A stretch of DNA of 9,191 nucleotides. It comes from Bordetella parapertussis (GTDB lineage Bacteria > Pseudomonadota > Gammaproteobacteria > Burkholderiales > Burkholderiaceae_C). This document shows positions 7,295 to 9,191 of this stretch, in pieces (within the stretch, counting starts at the first letter, position 1; each line of letters starts with the position of its first letter). Below the pieces are notes generated by a model. The model ran no database searches. It saw only the letters and a program-made list of their open reading frames with translations, and was not told where the DNA came from. Location: contig CAMDJU010000102.1 of the NCBI GenBank assembly GCA_945900695.1, positions 1-9,191 on the forward strand. The letters run 5' to 3'. The position numbers were made by a program, and so were the translations under genes.

Positions 7295-8965
7295 TCAATT
7301 GATCGAAATGGGGGCCAAATCGATAAACCAGCTGCGTGGCTGCACCAAGCCCTTGATCTTGCTGCTGACGGCGCGGGGGCCGACATCGTGGGCAATCCAC
7401 ACGAAGGGCGCCTCTTCCACAATGCGCGCATGCAGCTTGGACAAGGCCACATCGCGTTTTTTGTCGTCAAACTGGGTGCGCGCCTCGCCAATCAGTTTGT
7501 CAAACTCTGGGTTGCCAAAATAGCCCCAGTTGTTGGACACCGGCGGGAAGGTACCGGTGCTGGTGAAGCGCACCATGCCAAAGAAGGGATCCATCGCGGC
7601 ATAGCTCACATTGATGGCGTTGGCGCCGTTGGCCGATGGGTCCTTGGCTCCCTTGCGCCAATTGGTGAACAAGGTGTTCCATTCGATCACGTCAAATTCG
7701 ACGTCAAAGAAGCACTGCTTGAGCGACTGCTGCACAAACTCGTTCATCGGCAAGGGCTGCATTTGGCCTGAGCCCGAGGCAGAGATTTGCACCTTGACCT
7801 TGAGCGGCTTGGCCGCGCTGTGGCCGGCTTGGGTCATCAAAGTTTTGGCCGCATTCACGTCGTATTTGATGTCGAACTTGGGGTTGCCCCACCAGGGGTG
7901 GCCCGGGGGCACGGTGCCTTTGGGCACGGCCATCATGCCACCCAGCAAGGTCTTGATGCCTTCGCGGTCCACACACAAGTTGGCGGCTTGACGCACCCGC
8001 TTGTCCAACCAGGGTGAGCCTTCGGCAAACGACAACTGCCAAGGCCACACATGGGGCTGGGCATTGCTTTCAATCTTGAAGCCGCGCTGGGTGATTTGCG
8101 CCATGGCGTCGGGCGCTGGGGCCTCGATCCAATCCACCTGGCCACCGAGCAATGCGGCGGTGCGGGCGTTGGCCTCGGGCATGGGCAGCATCACGATGCG
8201 GTCAAGTTTGGGCACACGCTTGGCGTCCCAATAGGTTTTGTTGGCCACCACCTCCAAGCGCTCACGCGGCACAAAGCGCGCCATCTTGAACGGGCCTGAA
8301 CCAGACGCATCAGCGGCAAACGCTGTCCACGCGGCTTTGGACTTGTCTGCCGGGGTGTCGCCGGCGGCAGCGTCAAACTTTTTCTTCCAATGGGCGGGTG
8401 AGGCCATGAACAAATTGGTCAGGTTCAGGGGCAAAAAGGCATCGGGTTCGCTGGTGGTGAGCTCCACCGTCAACTCGTCGACCTTGCGCGCGCTGCGCAG
8501 GGTGGGCATGCGAGATGCGGTCACACCCACCTGGCTGGCATCGAAATGCACCGCGTCTTTGTCCAACACTTTTTGCACGTTCCAGACAATCGCGTCGGCG
8601 TTGACTGCAGAACCGTCATGGAACTTGACGCCGGGGCGCAGTTTGAAGGTCCACTTGGTTTTGTCGCTGGCATTCACCGCCCAAGAGGTGGCCAAACCGG
8701 GAATCAGCACGCTGGGGGCATTGGCCTTGGACAAGTCCCATTGCGTCAGCGCGTCATACATAGGGATGCCGGTGAAGCGGTTGCCCTCAAAACCTTGGTC
8801 GGGCTGACCCAAGGTGCGGGGGATATCGGCGGCGGTCATGGCAATGCGCAAGACTTTTTCTTGCGCTTGCACGGCCAAGGACATGGCGCTCAGACCCAAG
8901 CCAACGGCCAGAGTCATGGCCGAAGGCGCAGAGGCGCTAAAAATGGGGAAGCTGAACCGTTTCAT
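7295..8965 (-). CDS. Periplasmic substrate-binding protein of a peptide-type ABC transporter (family 5)
   Basis: This 556-residue exported protein should capture the substrate in the periplasm and deliver it to the permeases. The N-terminus MKRFSFPIF, a hydrophobic stretch to about residue 32 and AVQA before QEK give a clear Sec signal peptide with likely cleavage after A34; there is no lipobox Cys. The mature part has family-5 (DppA/OppA/NikA-like) hallmarks: an early IPMYDALTQWD (67-77), WTFKLRPGVKFHDG (105-118), SGSGPFKMARF (221-231) and ANKTYWD (241-247), with late RTQFDDKKRDVALSK followed by IVEEAPFVWI (515-524). The length is typical. The start at 8963-8965 is preferred over an upstream in-frame ATG at 9071-9073 because it alone puts the signal peptide at the N-terminus and has GGAG 5 nt upstream. 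First gene of the operon. The ligand cannot be read from the sequence; 'peptide-binding' describes the family, and relatives bind nickel, glutathione, opines or other compounds. Confidence 0.93.
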   Translation of the reverse strand: MKRFSFPIFSASAPSAMTLAVGLGLSAMSLAVQAQEKVLRIAMTAADIPRTLGQPDQGFEGNRFTGIPMYDALTQWDLSKANAPSVLIPGLATSWAVNASDKTKWTFKLRPGVKFHDGSAVNADAIVWNVQKVLDKDAVHFDASQVGVTASRMPTLRSARKVDELTVELTTSEPDAFLPLNLTNLFMASPAHWKKKFDAAAGDTPADKSKAAWTAFAADASGSGPFKMARFVPRERLEVVANKTYWDAKRVPKLDRIVMLPMPEANARTAALLGGQVDWIEAPAPDAMAQITQRGFKIESNAQPHVWPWQLSFAEGSPWLDKRVRQAANLCVDREGIKTLLGGMMAVPKGTVPPGHPWWGNPKFDIKYDVNAAKTLMTQAGHSAAKPLKVKVQISASGSGQMQPLPMNEFVQQSLKQCFFDVEFDVIEWNTLFTNWRKGAKDPSANGANAINVSYAAMDPFFGMVRFTSTGTFPPVSNNWGYFGNPEFDKLIGEARTQFDDKKRDVALSKLHARIVEEAPFVWIAHDVGPRAVSSKIKGLVQPRSWFIDLAPISIN

Positions 8966-8970
8966 TGAGA

Positions 8971-8974
8971 CTCC
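8971..8974 (-). promoter_or_regulatory. Ribosome binding site of the binding-protein gene
   Basis: GGAG on the - strand lies 5 nt before the ATG at 8963-8965 and fixes that start against the longer open frame. It is preceded by a T-rich, A/T-only stretch (about 8981-8994) in the leader, which may help translation initiation by staying unstructured. Confidence 0.7.
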
Positions 8975-9102
8975 ATTGGTAAAAATAAAAAATTGAGCAA
9001 CAAACCTGTACGGATCAAACCGCGCAACTCGCCAGCGGCATGCCCAAACACTTGTCCACCTCACGGTATGCAATCAATATGCCACCGATAAAACCAAAAG
9101 GC

Positions 9103-9183
9103 GCACCAATACTAGGCAATCTGAATATAAAGACGCACCAACACAGATCAAAACATGAACAATAATAGGGTTTTATGCACCAA
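9103..9183 (-). repeat. Three GCACCAA boxes in the promoter region (possible operator)
   Basis: GCACCAA (TTGGTGC on the - strand) occurs at 9103-9109, 9135-9141 and 9177-9183, all in the same orientation. Starts are 32 and 42 bp apart, close to three and four DNA turns. The middle copy lies between the proposed -35 and -10 hexamers, one lies just downstream of the predicted start and one upstream. The upstream copy is part of an 11-bp palindrome, ACCAAATTGGT (9179-9189). The arrangement looks like binding sites for a regulator, but no regulator is identified. Confidence 0.4.
9124..9151 (-). promoter_or_regulatory. Candidate sigma70 promoter of the transporter-hydrolase operon
   Basis: Read on the - strand, TTGATC (9151-9146; four of six matches to TTGACA) is followed after 16 nt by TATATT (9129-9124; five of six matches to TATAAT). 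Transcription would begin near 9117, leaving a leader of about 150 nt before the binding-protein ATG. It is the best hexamer pair I could find in the non-coding region, though chance matches are common in A/T-rich DNA. Confidence 0.45.
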
Positions 9184-9191
9184 ATTGGTTC

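Larger units (their letters stand above)
8966..9191. other. Non-coding leader and promoter region upstream of the operon
   Basis: These 226 bp up to the window edge contain no convincing gene on either strand and are visibly richer in A/T than the coding part. They hold the ribosome binding site, a predicted untranslated leader of about 150 nt, a promoter-like pair of hexamers and three GCACCAA words. Whether a divergent regulator begins to the right of 9191 cannot be seen. Confidence 0.7.

Noticed and set aside
8980..9030. A second promoter-like pair close to the binding-protein start (TTGATC near 9012-9017)
   Set aside because: The matching -10 position (TCAATT) fits only three of six consensus bases, so it is much weaker than the 9124-9151 pair.
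8966..9073. 36-residue N-terminal extension of the binding protein
   Set aside because: It would bury the clear signal peptide inside the protein; the Met at 8965 has GGAG at the right distance.

Overview
The window comes from a GC-rich bacterium. Gene style and protein sequences look like a betaproteobacterium of the Burkholderiales, probably Comamonadaceae; this is inferred from codon use and protein texture, not from a marker gene. Coding density is very high. No rRNA, tRNA, CRISPR array, insertion sequence or phage gene was seen.

Layout: positions 1-740 (+ strand) hold the 3' part of a two-domain sulfurtransferase with a CGSGVSA active-site loop; its start lies left of the window. Everything from 744 to 8965 is on the - strand and reads as one long operon, so transcription runs right to left. 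In transcription order it encodes a periplasmic family-5 solute-binding protein (7295-8965), a DppB-type permease (6237-7190), a DppC-type permease (5327-6220), an OppF/DppF-type ATPase (4264-5319), an OppD/DppD-type ATPase (3269-4267), an amidase-signature hydrolase with an AMI1-like Lys-Ser-Ser triad (2045-3247), and an M20-family zinc hydrolase of the N-carbamoyl-L-amino-acid hydrolase/beta-ureidopropionase type (744-2009). Gaps are short or absent, except for 104 bp between the binding protein and DppB, which contains a factor-independent terminator-like hairpin. The last 226 bp (8966-9191) are non-coding, AT-rich, and carry a plausible sigma70 promoter plus three copies of GCACCAA at near-helical spacing.

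Working model: the five transporter genes make a complete peptide-type ABC importer. The two enzymes have no signal peptide and should act in the cytoplasm on what it brings in, one cleaving a C-N amide bond and the other removing a carbamoyl (ureido) group or a similar amide. The locus therefore looks like an uptake-and-degradation unit for an amidated and/or N-carbamoylated nitrogen compound (a hydantoin- or pyrimidine-derived ureido acid, a blocked amino acid or a small peptide derivative). The actual substrate cannot be read from the sequence. The sulfurtransferase is convergent with the operon and probably unrelated to it. No regulator gene is present in the window; one might lie beyond the right edge.
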